Shown piece by piece: positions 1 through 7,765 of a stretch of DNA of 26,334 bases. The notes under the pieces were generated by a model that was not told the origin of the DNA, did not search any database, and saw only the letters and a program-made list of their open reading frames with translations. The stretch covers positions 1-26,334 of the forward strand of contig CAMPJJ010000079.1 in the NCBI GenBank assembly GCA_946886855.1, in the 5' to 3' direction. A program made the translations under genes and the position numbers. How positions within the stretch are numbered: position 1 is the stretch's first letter; each line of letters starts with the position of its first letter. The stretch is from an uncultured Roseateles sp. Its GTDB lineage: Bacteria; Pseudomonadota; Gammaproteobacteria; Burkholderiales; Burkholderiaceae.

Positions 1-8
1 CTCCTCGC

Positions 9-1019
9 ATGAGCACCCTCCCCACTCCCGCCCAGGCCCTGTTCGAAGAAGGCCAGGCGCCCGTCGTGCTGCCGGTCGTCGACCACTACTGCGGCGTCGA
101 GGCGCGCATGATCAAGAGCCTGGAGCTGCAGGTGCGGATGGGGCCGGTCTTCGACATCACGCTGGACTGCGAGGACGGCGCGCCCGTCGGCGGCGAGGCC
201 GAGCACATGCTGCTGGTGCTGCACCTGCTGAACGGCCCGCTGAACGCGCACGGACGCGTCGGCGTGCGGGTGCATCCGTTCCGGCATCCGGCCTTCGAAG
301 CCGACGTCGAAGCGGTGATCGCCGGCGGCGGCGAGAAGCTCGCCTTCCTGATGATCCCGAAGCCCGAAGGCATCGAGGACCTGGGGCGCGCGATCGCCTT
401 CATCGACGACTGCCTGAAGCGCCACGCGATCAGGAAGCCGCTGCCGCTGCACACGCTGATCGAGACCCACGGCGCCTTGCGCGACGTGATGGCCATCGCC
501 GCGCATCCGCGCATCGAGTCGCTGTCGTTCGGCCTGATGGACTTCGTCTCCGCGCATCGCGGCGCGATCCCGCGCTCGGCGCTGACGGTCGACGGCCAGT
601 TCGCGCACCCGCTGGTGCAGCGCGCGAAGCTGGCGATCGCGGCCGCGGCGCACGCCTATGCCAAGACGCCGTCGCACTGCGTCGTCACCGAGTTCAAGAG
701 CGAGCGCGCGATCCAGTCCGCCGCCGAGCGCGCCGCGCGCGAATTCGGCTACACCCGGATGTGGAGCATCCACCCCCACCAGATCCAGCCCATCATCGAC
801 GCCTTCTCGCCCAGCGTCGCCGAGATCGACGAGGCCATCGACATCCTGCGCGCCGCGCAGGCCGCGACGTGGGCGCCGATCCAACACCGCGACATGCTCC
901 ACGACCGCGCCAGTTACCGACTGTTCTGGCACCTGCTGCAGCGCGCCCACGCCACCGGCCAGCACCTCCCGACAGAGGTGGAACAGGCCTGGTTCGCACC
1001 GCGCCCATCGCCCCTGTGA
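9..1019 (+). CDS. HpcH/HpaI aldolase / CitE-like CoA ester lyase
   Basis: A 336-residue protein of the HpcH/HpaI aldolase-citrate lyase beta family, TIM-barrel lyases that cleave or form C-C bonds next to a (CoA-)ester with Mg2+. Visible family marks are LDCEDGAP (about residues 52-58), the basic HPFRHP segment (89-94), LIETHGAL with the probable metal ligand E152, and FGLMDF with D178. There is no signal peptide, so it should be cytoplasmic. The start lies 8 bases from the window edge, so its ribosome site cannot be seen and a start further upstream is not excluded. From memory, Burkholderiales often carry such a lyase beside mdh and acnB, which fits the aconitase gene downstream. The true substrate (citramalyl-CoA, malyl-CoA or other) cannot be told from the sequence. 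Confidence 0.88.
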   Translation: MSTLPTPAQALFEEGQAPVVLPVVDHYCGVEARMIKSLELQVRMGPVFDITLDCEDGAPVGGEAEHMLLVLHLLNGPLNAHGRVGVRVHPFRHPAFEADVEAVIAGGGEKLAFLMIPKPEGIEDLGRAIAFIDDCLKRHAIRKPLPLHTLIETHGALRDVMAIAAHPRIESLSFGLMDFVSAHRGAIPRSALTVDGQFAHPLVQRAKLAIAAAAHAYAKTPSHCVVTEFKSERAIQSAAERAAREFGYTRMWSIHPHQIQPIIDAFSPSVAEIDEAIDILRAAQAATWAPIQHRDMLHDRASYRLFWHLLQRAHATGQHLPTEVEQAWFAPRPSPL

Positions 1020-1038
1020 CCCGGTGAAGACCCTAGCG

Positions 1039-1056
1039 CCGTTCAACGGTTTGACA
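1039..1056 (+). promoter_or_regulatory. Perfect 11-bp palindrome next to a TTGACA hexamer
   Basis: CCGTTCAACGG (1039-1049) is a perfect palindrome around one central base and is followed at once by TTGACA (1051-1056), a consensus -35 hexamer. I see no convincing -10 hexamer 16-18 bases further on. It could be a promoter/operator for the secreted-protein gene at 1229, but the 170-base leader this implies is long. Weak. Confidence 0.25.
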
Positions 1057-1133
1057 CATTAAAACGCCGCTTCAGGGGACGCGCCCGCAGTCACAATCGC
1101 TCATCGACCAACCCCGGCGCTTCGCTTTTCGGA

Positions 1134-1157
1134 CCGTTGCTTCGGCCGTTGCTTCGG
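1134..1157. repeat. Tandem 12-bp duplication in the 1020-1228 gap
   Basis: CCGTTGCTTCGG occurs twice head to tail (1134-1145 and 1146-1157). A second short repeat, CCCAGGTC, occurs at 1193-1200 and 1202-1209. Both look like replication-slippage products in non-coding DNA. Apart from the palindrome at 1039, nothing else is visible in this 209-base gap. Confidence 0.6.
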
Positions 1158-1228
1158 CTGGTGATTCAAGGCCCTTCAGGGGCCCGAGGTCCCCCAGGTC
1201 TCCCAGGTCCCACCTTCACGCCCTCCTC

Positions 1229-1801
1229 ATGCGACTTACCGCCCTCCTCCTCTCCGGCGCCGCTGCCGCCGCGCTCACGCTGACCACCGGCATCGCCGCC
1301 GCCCAGCCCGCCGCCACCGCGGACACTGCCAAGCCCGCGCCGGCCAAGACGGCCAAGACGGCCAAACCCGCGCCGGCGAAGAGCAGCACGGCCAAGAAGC
1401 CCGTCGTCAAGGCGCCGCCGCCGCCGCTGCCCGAAGCGAACGAGGAACAACTGGCCGCCGCCAAGCGCGCCTACCTCGGCCTGTACGAGTGCGAGTTCAA
1501 GCAGTCGATCACGATCGAACCGAACACCAAGGACGTCGGCTACATCAACGTGGCCTTCAAGAAGGACACCTTCGTGATGAAGCCCGTGCTGTCGACCACC
1601 GGCGCCCTGCGTCTGGAAGACGTCACCGGCCGCACGCTGATGGTCCAGATCGCCAACAAGTCGATGCTGCTGGACGTGAAGGCCGGCCAGCGCCTGGTCG
1701 ACGAATGCGTCCATCCGGAACAGCGCGCCGCGATCGAAGCCGCGCGCTCGGCGTCGGCCCCCGCCGGCGGGGGCCTGGGGATCACCCCCAGCGCGCAGTA
1801 A
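1229..1801 (+). CDS. Small secreted protein with Ala/Pro/Lys-rich linker
   Basis: A 190-residue protein. Residues 1-25 form a signal peptide (short basic start, Ala/Leu-rich core, AAA-Q cleavage region). A low-complexity linker of repeated Ala-Lys-Pro-Ala units runs to about residue 60. A compact domain of about 90 residues then starts at LYECEF and ends near ECVHPEQ. Its two cysteines, one at each end, could form a disulfide. Size, beta-rich look and cysteine placement resemble MliC-type lysozyme inhibitors, but I cannot align it confidently, so no function is claimed. The start has no good Shine-Dalgarno sequence (it follows CCTCCTC), but the signal peptide begins exactly there. The gene ends just before a strong terminator. 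Related small secreted proteins near acnB in Burkholderiales are from memory only. Confidence 0.75.
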   Translation: MRLTALLLSGAAAAALTLTTGIAAAQPAATADTAKPAPAKTAKTAKPAPAKSSTAKKPVVKAPPPPLPEANEEQLAAAKRAYLGLYECEFKQSITIEPNTKDVGYINVAFKKDTFVMKPVLSTTGALRLEDVTGRTLMVQIANKSMLLDVKAGQRLVDECVHPEQRAAIEAARSASAPAGGGLGITPSAQ

Positions 1802-1822
1802 GCACCGCGCCTCGCGGGACGG

Positions 1823-1849
1823 AGCCGCCTCTCGAGGCGGCTTTTTCTT
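1823..1849 (+). terminator. Rho-independent terminator after the secreted-protein gene
   Basis: An 8-bp perfect stem AGCCGCCT/AGGCGGCT (1823-1830 and 1835-1842) with a CTCG loop is followed by TTTTTCTT. It lies 22 bases after the stop codon and separates the secreted-protein gene from the toxin-antitoxin pair and acnB. Confidence 0.88.
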
Positions 1850-1918
1850 GCCCGCCACCCGCTTCTATCCATACCGTGACAGTGGGACTTGGGGCGCCGA
1901 CGCTGGCTTTCATGGACC

Positions 1919-1947
1919 GAAAGTACGTACAATTCATGCATACTTTC
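1919..1947. promoter_or_regulatory. Inverted repeat upstream of vapBC, candidate operator
   Basis: GAAAGTA (1919-1925) and TACTTTC (1941-1947) are perfect 7-bp arms separated by 15 bases that hold further imperfect symmetry. The stretch is unusually AT-rich for this window and lies about 100 bases before the antitoxin start. VapB-type antitoxins, alone or with the toxin, normally repress their own promoter through such inverted repeats. No clear -35/-10 pair was identified. Confidence 0.5.
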
Positions 1948-2045
1948 TGGTTCATACCCACGGTGCGCTGACGCACTGAAGGGTCATGAAGCCGCCAGAA
2001 CCGTCGACCCTCCCCCGAGGAGGGCCAGGATCGCCAGGAGCCCGC

Positions 2046-2291
2046 ATGGAAGCCACCGTCGCCGAACGAGGTCAGATCACCTTGCCCAAGGCCGTCCGTG
2101 ACGCGCTGGGGCTGACCAAGGGCACCACGCTCAAGGTCGAGCTCGACGGCGCGCGCATCATCCTGCGCAAGAACGTGGACGACGCCATCTCCCGCGCCCG
2201 CGGCCGCTTCAAGCTGCCCGAAGGCACCGCTACCGACGACGTCATGCGCGAGCTCCGCGGCCGTGCGCCGGACGAGTCCACCGACGCCTGA
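2046..2291 (+). CDS. vapB: VapB-like antitoxin, SpoVT/AbrB-fold
   Basis: An 81-residue protein. Residues 1-45 form a swapped-hairpin AbrB/MazE DNA-binding domain, with the typical ERGQITLPKAVRDALGL segment followed by a short beta hairpin. The charged C-terminal part (about 50-81) would be the toxin-neutralising segment. The start at 2046 is chosen because AGGAG (2036-2040) stands five bases ahead and the domain begins there; an in-frame start at 1986 would add 20 unrelated residues. It ends 4 bases before the toxin start, a standard antitoxin-first operon. Antitoxins of this family bind their toxin and repress their own promoter; the inverted repeat at 1919 is the probable target. Confidence 0.88.
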   Translation: MEATVAERGQITLPKAVRDALGLTKGTTLKVELDGARIILRKNVDDAISRARGRFKLPEGTATDDVMRELRGRAPDESTDA

Positions 2292-2295
2292 CCCG

Positions 2296-2718
2296 ATGAT
2301 CGCCGTCGACAGCTCCGTCCTCATCGACCTCCTGGGCGACGCGCCCGGCGCGGACGCGGCCGAGGCCGCGCTGCGCCTGGCGCTGTCCAGCGGTCCGGTG
2401 GTGCTGTGCGACGTGGTGCTGTCCGAGGTGACCGCCGGCCTGGGCCACGGCTCGGAGGTGATGGACGCGCTGGAGGAGATGGGCCTGAGCTTCCTGGCCA
2501 TCGACCAGCGCGCCGCGATCCGCGCCGGCGAGATGCAACGCAAGTTCAAGCAACGGCTGGCCGGCAAGGGGGCGGACGCCGCCCCGTCCCGTGCCATGCC
2601 GGACTTCCTGGTGGGCGCGCACGCGATGCTGCAGTGCGACGGCCTGATCACCCGCGACCAGGGATTCTTCCGAGACTATTTCAAGGGCCTCAAGGTCATC
2701 GTGCCCAGCGCACCGTGA
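2296..2718 (+). CDS. vapC: VapC-like PIN-domain ribonuclease toxin
   Basis: A 140-residue PIN-domain protein. The expected acidic cluster is complete: D5 in [10 protein letters not shown]44 in LSEV, D103 in [10 protein letters not shown] and D121 in ITRDQGFF. VapC toxins are Mg2+-dependent endoribonucleases, usually cutting tRNA or rRNA; the target of this one cannot be inferred. The start at 2296 directly follows the antitoxin stop and the PIN domain begins at residue 2, so the in-frame start 33 bases upstream inside vapB is less likely. No terminator is visible between this gene and acnB, whose start is 56 bases downstream, so read-through into acnB is plausible. Confidence 0.88.
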   Translation: MIAVDSSVLIDLLGDAPGADAAEAALRLALSSGPVVLCDVVLSEVTAGLGHGSEVMDALEEMGLSFLAIDQRAAIRAGEMQRKFKQRLAGKGADAAPSRAMPDFLVGAHAMLQCDGLITRDQGFFRDYFKGLKVIVPSAP

Positions 2719-2774
2719 CCGACGACAGACCCGTTTTCACGACCCAAGCAAAGACCACAGAGACTGGAGTTCGC

Positions 2775-5363
2775 ATGCTGCAAGCCTACCGCCAACACGA
2801 AGCCGAACGCGCCGCGCTCGGCATCCCGCCGCTGCCGCTCGACGCCAAGCAGGTGGCCGAGCTGATCGAACTGATCAAGACGCCGCCCGCCGGTGAAGAC
2901 GCCTTCCTGCTGGACCTGTTGACGCACCGCGTGCCCCCGGGCGTGGACGACGCCGCCAAGGTCAAGGCCAGCTTCCTGGCCGCCGTCGCGCACGGCGACC
3001 TGCAGGTGGCCCTGATCTCCAAGTCCAAGGCCACCGAGCTGCTGGGCACCATGGTCGGCGGCTACAACGTGCATCCGCTGATCGAGCTGCTGGACGACGC
3101 CGAAGTCGCCGGCGTCGCCGCCGAGGGCCTGAAGAAGACCCTGCTGATGTTCGACTACTTCAACGACGTCGCGACCAAGGCCAAGGCGGGCAACGCCAAG
3201 GCCAAGGAAGTGATGCAGAGCTGGGCCGACGCGGAGTGGTTCACCTCGCGCCCCGAAGTGGACAGGAAGATCACCGTCACCGTCTTCAAGGTGCCCGGCG
3301 AGACCAACACCGACGACCTGTCGCCGGCCCCGGACGCCTGGAGCCGCCCGGACATCCCGCTGCACTACCTGGCGATGCTGAAGAACACGCGTCCCGACGC
3401 GGCCTTCAAGCCCGAGGAAGACGGCAAGCGCGGTCCGATGCAGTTCATCGACGACCTGAAGAAGAAGGGCCACGTCGTGGCCTACGTCGGCGACGTCGTC
3501 GGCACCGGCTCGTCGCGCAAGTCGGCGACCAACTCGGTGATCTGGGCCACGGGCCAGGACATCCCCTTCGTCCCGAACAAGCGCTTCGGCGGCGTGACGC
3601 TGGGCGGCAAGATCGCGCCGATCTTCTTCAACACGCAGGAAGACTCGGGCTCGCTGCCGATCGAGGTCGACGTCAGCAAGCTGGAGATGGGCGACGTCAT
3701 CGACGTGCTGCCCTACGACGGCAAGCTGGTGAAGAACGGCGAGACGGTGGCCGAGTTCAAGCTCAAGAGCGACGTGCTGTTCGACGAAGTGCGCGCCGGC
3801 GGCCGGATCAACCTGATCATCGGCCGCTCGCTGACCGCCAAGGCGCGTGAGTTCCTGGGCCTGCCCGCGTCGACGCTGTTCCGCCTGCCGCAGGCCCCGG
3901 CAGAAACGAAGGCCGGCTTCACCCTGGCGCAGAAGATGGTCGGCCGCGCGGTCGGCCTGCCGGAAGGCCAGGGCGTGCGCCCGGGCACCTACTGCGAACC
4001 CAAGATGACCACCGTCGGTTCGCAGGACACGACCGGCCCGATGACCCGCGACGAGCTGAAGGACCTGGCCTGCCTGGGCTTCTCGGCCGACCTGGTGATG
4101 CAGTCCTTCTGCCACACGGCCGCCTACCCGAAGCCGGTGGACGTGAAGACGCACCGCGAGCTGCCCGCCTTCATCTCCAACCGCGGCGGCGTCTCGCTGC
4201 GTCCGGGCGACGGCGTGATCCACAGCTGGCTGAACCGCCTGCTGCTGCCTGACACCGTCGGCACCGGCGGCGACTCGCACACGCGTTTCCCGATCGGCAT
4301 TTCGTTCCCGGCGGGTTCAGGCCTGGTCGCCTTCGGCGCGGCCACCGGCGTGATGCCGCTGGACATGCCGGAATCGGTGCTGGTGCGCTTCAAGGGTGAG
4401 ATGCAGCCGGGCGTGACGCTGCGCGACCTGGTGCACGCGATCCCGCTGTACGCGCTCAAGGCCGGTCTGTTGACCGTCGCCAAGGCCGGCAAGAAGAACA
4501 TCTTCTCGGGCCGCATCCTCGAGATCGAAGGTCTGCCCGACCTGAAGGTCGAGCAGGCGTTCGAACTGTCCGACGCGTCCGCCGAGCGCTCCGCCGCCGG
4601 CTGCACGATCAAGCTGAATCCGGCGCCGATCAAGGAGTACCTGAGCTCCAACGTCGTCCTGATGAAGAACATGATCGCCGACGGCTACGCCGACGCGAAG
4701 ACGCTGCAGCGCCGCATCGAGAAGGTCGAAGCCTGGCTGGCCAAGCCCGACCTGCTGGAAGCGGACAAGGACGCCGAATACGCGGCCGTGATCGAGATCG
4801 ACCTGGCCGACATCACCGAGCCGATCGTCTGCTGCCCGAACGATCCGGACGACGCGAAGGTGCTGTCCGAAGTCGCCGGCACCAAGATCGACGAGGCCTT
4901 CATCGGCTCGTGCATGACCAACATCGGTCACTTCCGCGCGGCGGCCAAGCTGCTGGGCGGCCAGCGCGACATCCCGGTCAAGCTGTGGGTCGCGCCGCCG
5001 ACCAAGATGGACCAGAGCGAGCTGATCAAGGAAGGCCACTACGCCGCCTTCGGCACCGCCGGTGCGCGCACCGAGATGCCGGGCTGCTCGCTGTGCATGG
5101 GCAACCAGGCGCAGGTCCGCGAGGGCGCGACGGTGATCTCCACCTCCACGCGCAACTTCCCCAACCGTCTGGGCAAGAACACCAACGTGTTCCTGGGCTC
5201 GGCGGAACTGGCCGCGATCGCCTCGCGTCTGGGCCGCCTGCCGACCAAGGAGGAGTACCTCAAGGAGATGGGCGTCATCGACGCGGACAAGGCCAGCGTC
5301 TACCGCTACATGAACTTCGACCAGATCGAGGAATACGCGGAAACGGCGAAGTCGGTGGCGTGA
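2775..5363 (+). CDS. acnB: Aconitate hydratase B
   Basis: An 862-residue protein, almost the length of E. coli AcnB (865). It carries the AcnB-specific order: an N-terminal HEAT-like helical domain (about 1-160), a swivel domain with [11 protein letters not shown] (from residue 245), then the catalytic domains. The [4Fe-4S] ligands are C713 (GSCMTN), C771 and C774 (CSLCMGN); [11 protein letters not shown] is also present. It isomerises citrate to isocitrate in the TCA cycle, and AcnB proteins can act as iron-responsive RNA-binding proteins when the cluster is lost. The start has GGAG (2766-2769) five bases ahead; the frame stays open upstream to 2406 but overlaps vapC there. The position right behind vapBC, with no intervening terminator, is the unusual point. 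Confidence 0.97.
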   Translation: MLQAYRQHEAERAALGIPPLPLDAKQVAELIELIKTPPAGEDAFLLDLLTHRVPPGVDDAAKVKASFLAAVAHGDLQVALISKSKATELLGTMVGGYNVHPLIELLDDAEVAGVAAEGLKKTLLMFDYFNDVATKAKAGNAKAKEVMQSWADAEWFTSRPEVDRKITVTVFKVPGETNTDDLSPAPDAWSRPDIPLHYLAMLKNTRPDAAFKPEEDGKRGPMQFIDDLKKKGHVVAYVGDVVGTGSSRKSATNSVIWATGQDIPFVPNKRFGGVTLGGKIAPIFFNTQEDSGSLPIEVDVSKLEMGDVIDVLPYDGKLVKNGETVAEFKLKSDVLFDEVRAGGRINLIIGRSLTAKAREFLGLPASTLFRLPQAPAETKAGFTLAQKMVGRAVGLPEGQGVRPGTYCEPKMTTVGSQDTTGPMTRDELKDLACLGFSADLVMQSFCHTAAYPKPVDVKTHRELPAFISNRGGVSLRPGDGVIHSWLNRLLLPDTVGTGGDSHTRFPIGISFPAGSGLVAFGAATGVMPLDMPESVLVRFKGEMQPGVTLRDLVHAIPLYALKAGLLTVAKAGKKNIFSGRILEIEGLPDLKVEQAFELSDASAERSAAGCTIKLNPAPIKEYLSSNVVLMKNMIADGYADAKTLQRRIEKVEAWLAKPDLLEADKDAEYAAVIEIDLADITEPIVCCPNDPDDAKVLSEVAGTKIDEAFIGSCMTNIGHFRAAAKLLGGQRDIPVKLWVAPPTKMDQSELIKEGHYAAFGTAGARTEMPGCSLCMGNQAQVREGATVISTSTRNFPNRLGKNTNVFLGSAELAAIASRLGRLPTKEEYLKEMGVIDADKASVYRYMNFDQIEEYAETAKSVA

Positions 5364-5368
5364 TGCCA

Positions 5369-5430
5369 GGGGCGGCTTGAGGGCCGCCCCAAAGAACAAG
5401 GGCCCGGAGGTGCGAACCTCCGGGCCCTTT
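5369..5430 (+). terminator. Double hairpin terminator after acnB
   Basis: Two stems follow the acnB stop. The first is GGGGCGGC/GCCGCCCC (5369-5376 and 5383-5390). The second is a perfect 14-bp stem (5398-5411 and 5416-5429) with a GCGA loop, flanked by AA on the left and TTT on the right, so it could also work for the minus strand. From 5431 to 5485 I see nothing else. Confidence 0.8.
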
Positions 5431-5485
5431 GCATTGGCGACTGCGATGTCGCCGCGGCGCGGGCCTTGCGCCCGAACCTCAATGT

Positions 5486-5641
5486 TCAGCCGCCGATGAC
5501 GTCGCAGGCGACGCGCGCCCCGCCACCGCCCAGCGGCGCGGGATGGTCGGAGTGGTTGTCTCCGCCCATGTGGACCATCAGCGCGTGGTCCCTCACCTCG
5601 TCGATCTTCTTCAGACGCGGCGACAGCACCGGGTTGGTCGA
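5486..5641 (-). pseudogene. sodC: C-terminal remnant of a Cu-Zn superoxide dismutase
   Basis: Read on the minus strand, about 51 codons up to a stop at 5486 match the end of bacterial Sod[11 protein letters not shown], the [12 protein letters not shown] segment that holds the last copper-ligand histidine, and [10 protein letters not shown] with the active-site arginine and the disulfide cysteine. The first two thirds of the protein, with the HxH copper motif, the zinc loop and the export signal, are absent. Upstream in this frame there are about a dozen unrelated codons, and then the stop of the TPR gene lies at 5700-5702. No start codon or ribosome site belongs to the fragment. The final residues read CDVIGG where CGVI is usual, compatible with drift. 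I infer a deletion or rearrangement remnant, not a working enzyme. Confidence 0.8.
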
Positions 5642-5699
5642 TCCAAGCTCCTTGCGGGGGAACGGGAGAGAGGTCAACGGGACAGTGGGAACCGGCGGC

Positions 5700-6203
5700 T
5701 TACCAGTTGCCCTTGGCCACGTACTTGTTGCCGTTGGCCTGGAAGCGCGCGATGGCGTCCTTGAGTTCCGTGTGCTGCTCGCAGGACGACTTGCACTCGG
5801 CGGCCAGCGACGCGAGGCGGGCCTGCGCCTTGGGCAGGTCGCCCTTCATCAGGGAGAGCTCGCCGGAGTACTCCAGCGCGTTGCGGTGATGCGGGTCGAT
5901 GCGCAGCGCCTCGTCGTAGTAGCGCTCCGACGCGGCCAGATCCGGATTGCCGGCCTTGCGCGACACGTAGCCCATCAGGTTGTTCCAATCGGCGCTGCGG
6001 CGGTCGTCGACGCGCTTGAGTTCGTCGCGCGCCGCTTCCCACTGACGCGCCTCGATCAGTTGGCGCGCGGTGGCCAGGCGGTTCGCCGCCGGCGCCGGCA
6101 CGGCCGCTGGCGGCGGCGACATGTCGGCCGCTTGCGCGGCATGCAGAGAACCGGCCAGCGCGCCGACAGCGGCGACCAGGGACAGCAGCTTCATCGTCTT
6201 CAT
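5700..6203 (-). CDS. Exported TPR-repeat protein
   Basis: A 167-residue protein with a clear signal peptide (MKTMKLL then an Ala/Leu/Val core, cleavage near AAQA), a short Pro/Ala linker and two to three tetratricopeptide repeats (about residues 45-130: [58 protein letters not shown]). Two cysteines near the C-end (KSSCEQ and ECK) may pair in the periplasm. The start at 6203 is favoured by GAGGAG at 6210-6215; the longer in-frame start at 6275 would put 24 unrelated residues before the signal peptide. TPR proteins scaffold protein contacts and the partner is not visible here. It is the only intact gene in a patch of remnants. A preceding sigma-factor remnant on the same strand suggests it once belonged to a regulated cluster. 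Confidence 0.75.
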   Translation of the reverse strand: MKTMKLLSLVAAVGALAGSLHAAQAADMSPPPAAVPAPAANRLATARQLIEARQWEAARDELKRVDDRRSADWNNLMGYVSRKAGNPDLAASERYYDEALRIDPHHRNALEYSGELSLMKGDLPKAQARLASLAAECKSSCEQHTELKDAIARFQANGNKYVAKGNW

Positions 6204-6246
6204 GTGTTGCTCCTCGAGCTTGGTGCAGGACATCCTGCTCCTGGAC

Positions 6247-6531
6247 TTACGGGTTGTCGATGACGGCGGACGCACCGGCTTCGAAAAATCGATGTCGCGG
6301 TTCGCCGCGGCGACTCCTCCGGCTTTGAGGCAGGCCTTGAGCCGATCCAGGCCCCGGCTCGACCGCGTGCTCGTCCTCCTGGCGCCGCGCGCGCAGCAGG
6401 TCGATCGCCTTGTCGCGGACGATGTTGATCATCCAGGTCATCGGCGTGCCGGCCTCGGGACGATAGGACTGCGCGTGATGCCAGATGCTCATGTAGGCCT
6501 CCCGGAGGTTGTCCTCCGCGCGCCTGTTCAT
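6247..6531 (-). pseudogene. ECF sigma factor remnant, region 2 only
   Basis: Reading from 6531 towards 6247, the first 55 or so codons match region 2 of ECF sigma-70 factors: RRAEDNLREAYMSIWHHA, then PMTWMINIVRDKAIDLLRAR, the helices that bind the -10 element and core polymerase. After about residue 57 (EDEHAV) similarity stops and the frame runs on through unrelated sequence; no region 4 (-35 recognition helix) is found in any frame down to the TPR gene. The start of region 2 is also missing. The ATG at 6531 overlaps the stop of the ATPase fragment as ATGA, which I read as accidental. It is probably non-functional. Confidence 0.7.
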
Positions 6532-6824
6532 GCCTCCACATACGCGTCGACCTTGATCTCTATCGGGCACTGCGCTTCGAATCGCGCGCGTCCGTTGGGC
6601 GCGACGACATTCACCCGCGTGCATCCGGGCTCGCTGAAGGCAAGGCTGCCGGAGTCGGTCGGAAACGTTGGGACGGCTTGTGTCAACGCCTCGAAGAGGC
6701 CAAGCAGCAGCGAGGTTTTTCCTGTCCCGTTGATGCCCGCAATGACCGACATGCCGCGCGCGAATCCAACGGCCAGATGCTCATGTCCGCGATAGTTATT
6801 CAGCTCGATGCGTTGGATATACAT
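6528..6824 (-). pseudogene. Truncated AAA/SMC-like ATPase, N-terminal fragment
   Basis: A 98-codon frame begins MYIQRIELNNYRGHEHL, continues through GMSVIAGINGTGKTSLLLGL, a textbook Walker A P-loop (residues about 31-38) of RecF/SMC-like AAA ATPases, and then stops. The family normally has several hundred more residues with a signature motif, Walker B and a second ABC half; none of these follow. The start is supported by a purine-rich GAAAGGGG tract some seven bases upstream. The fragment ends exactly where the sigma-factor remnant begins, so the two look joined at a deletion junction near 6528. It could still be translated as a short peptide, but ATP hydrolysis is not expected. Confidence 0.65.
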
Positions 6825-6880
6825 GTGCGGCGCCCCTTTCACCGGTCTTCCCACGAGCCGGCACAGCCGCCGAGCAGTGC

Positions 6881-7765
6881 TCAGAGCCCTCGCACCATCT
6901 CCACGTGCGCGATCCCGGCTTCCTCGAACACCGGACCGCGGCGCACGAATCCCGCGCGCGTGTAGAAGCCCTCGGCACTCAGCTGCGCGTGCAGCAGCAC
7001 CTCGCGGTAGCCCTGCTCGCGGCCGGCCTGCATGAGCGCATCCAGCACCTGGCGGCCGACCCGGCTGCCGCGCATCGGCGACAGCACCGCCATGCGGCCG
7101 ATCTTGGCAACACCTGGCACGTGCTCCAGCAGCCGGCCCGTGGCCAGCGGCCGGCCCAGCCGGTTGTAAGCCACCGCATGCGTGCAGCTCTCGTCGGCGG
7201 CGTCCCATTCCATCTCGGCGGGGATCTTCTGTTCCTCGACGAAGACCGCCTGCCGGATGCGGTGCGCGTCCTCGCCCACCGTCGCCCAGTTGCCCACGCG
7301 CGCCTCGGTCATCGCCTCGCCGCGCTCGAAACCCAGCAGCAGATCGCGCAAGGCCTGCGGCACGGCCTTGGGCACGCGCGCGGCGGGATCGGCGAAGACA
7401 TAGACCAGCTCGCCGTGCACCAGGCACTCGTCGCCACGGAACACCGCGCAGCTCACCGTCAGCGAGCTCGTGCCGACACGATCGGTGCGCACGCCGATGT
7501 CGAGCAGCTCGTCGTAATGGGCCGAGCCGAGGTATTCGATCGTCGACTTGCGGACGAAGAGATCGCCCCCCAGCGCCTGCATCGTCGGCGCATACGGCAG
7601 CGCCAGCGCGCGCCAGTAGCCGCCGACCGCCGTGTCGAAGTAGGTCAGGTAATGGCCGTTGAAGACGATCTGCTGCGCGTCGATCTCGGCCCAGCGCACG
7701 CGCAGGCGTTCGAAGAAGCGGAAACGGTCGCGGCTCATGCCGACGGCGGTGGCGGTGGTGCTCAT
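6881..7765 (-). CDS. YbgC/FadM-like thioesterase fused to a GNAT acetyltransferase
   Basis: A 294-residue two-domain protein. Residues 16-145 are a hotdog-fold 4HBT thioesterase: RVRWAEIDAQQIVFNGHYL carries the catalytic aspartate (D29) of the YbgC/FadM group, and the motif order matches that group. Residues about 155-294 are an ElaA-like GNAT domain with RIRQAVFVEEQ, HAVAYNRLGRPLATGR, the acetyl-CoA loop SPMRGSRVGRQVL and EGFYTRAGF. The thioesterase half should hydrolyse acyl-CoA and the GNAT half should transfer acetyl from acetyl-CoA; substrates are unknown. The start at 7765 overlaps the stop of the upstream hydrolase gene as ATGA, indicating translational coupling; a later ATG (7738) is possible. 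Both enzymes, plus the divergent dehydrogenase, suggest processing of an ester or acyl compound. Confidence 0.85.
   Translation of the reverse strand: MSTTATAVGMSRDRFRFFERLRVRWAEIDAQQIVFNGHYLTYFDTAVGGYWRALALPYAPTMQALGGDLFVRKSTIEYLGSAHYDELLDIGVRTDRVGTSSLTVSCAVFRGDECLVHGELVYVFADPAARVPKAVPQALRDLLLGFERGEAMTEARVGNWATVGEDAHRIRQAVFVEEQKIPAEMEWDAADESCTHAVAYNRLGRPLATGRLLEHVPGVAKIGRMAVLSPMRGSRVGRQVLDALMQAGREQGYREVLLHAQLSAEGFYTRAGFVRRGPVFEEAGIAHVEMVRGL

Noticed and set aside
2406..2774. Extension of the aconitase frame upstream to 2406
   Set aside because: It overlaps vapC in another frame, has no AcnB similarity, and GGAG lies right before the ATG at 2775.
2676..4280. 534-codon open frame on the minus strand opposite acnB
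   Set aside because: It is antisense to a clearly conserved gene, its composition (His, Arg, Val, Gln, Asp-rich) is typical of a high-GC shadow frame, and no domain is recognisable.
5486..5677. Functional short SodC
   Set aside because: Only the C-terminal third is present, without the first copper and zinc ligands or any start signal.
6247..6531. Complete ECF sigma factor through a frameshift
   Set aside because: No region 4 sequence was found in any minus-strand frame between 6360 and the TPR gene.
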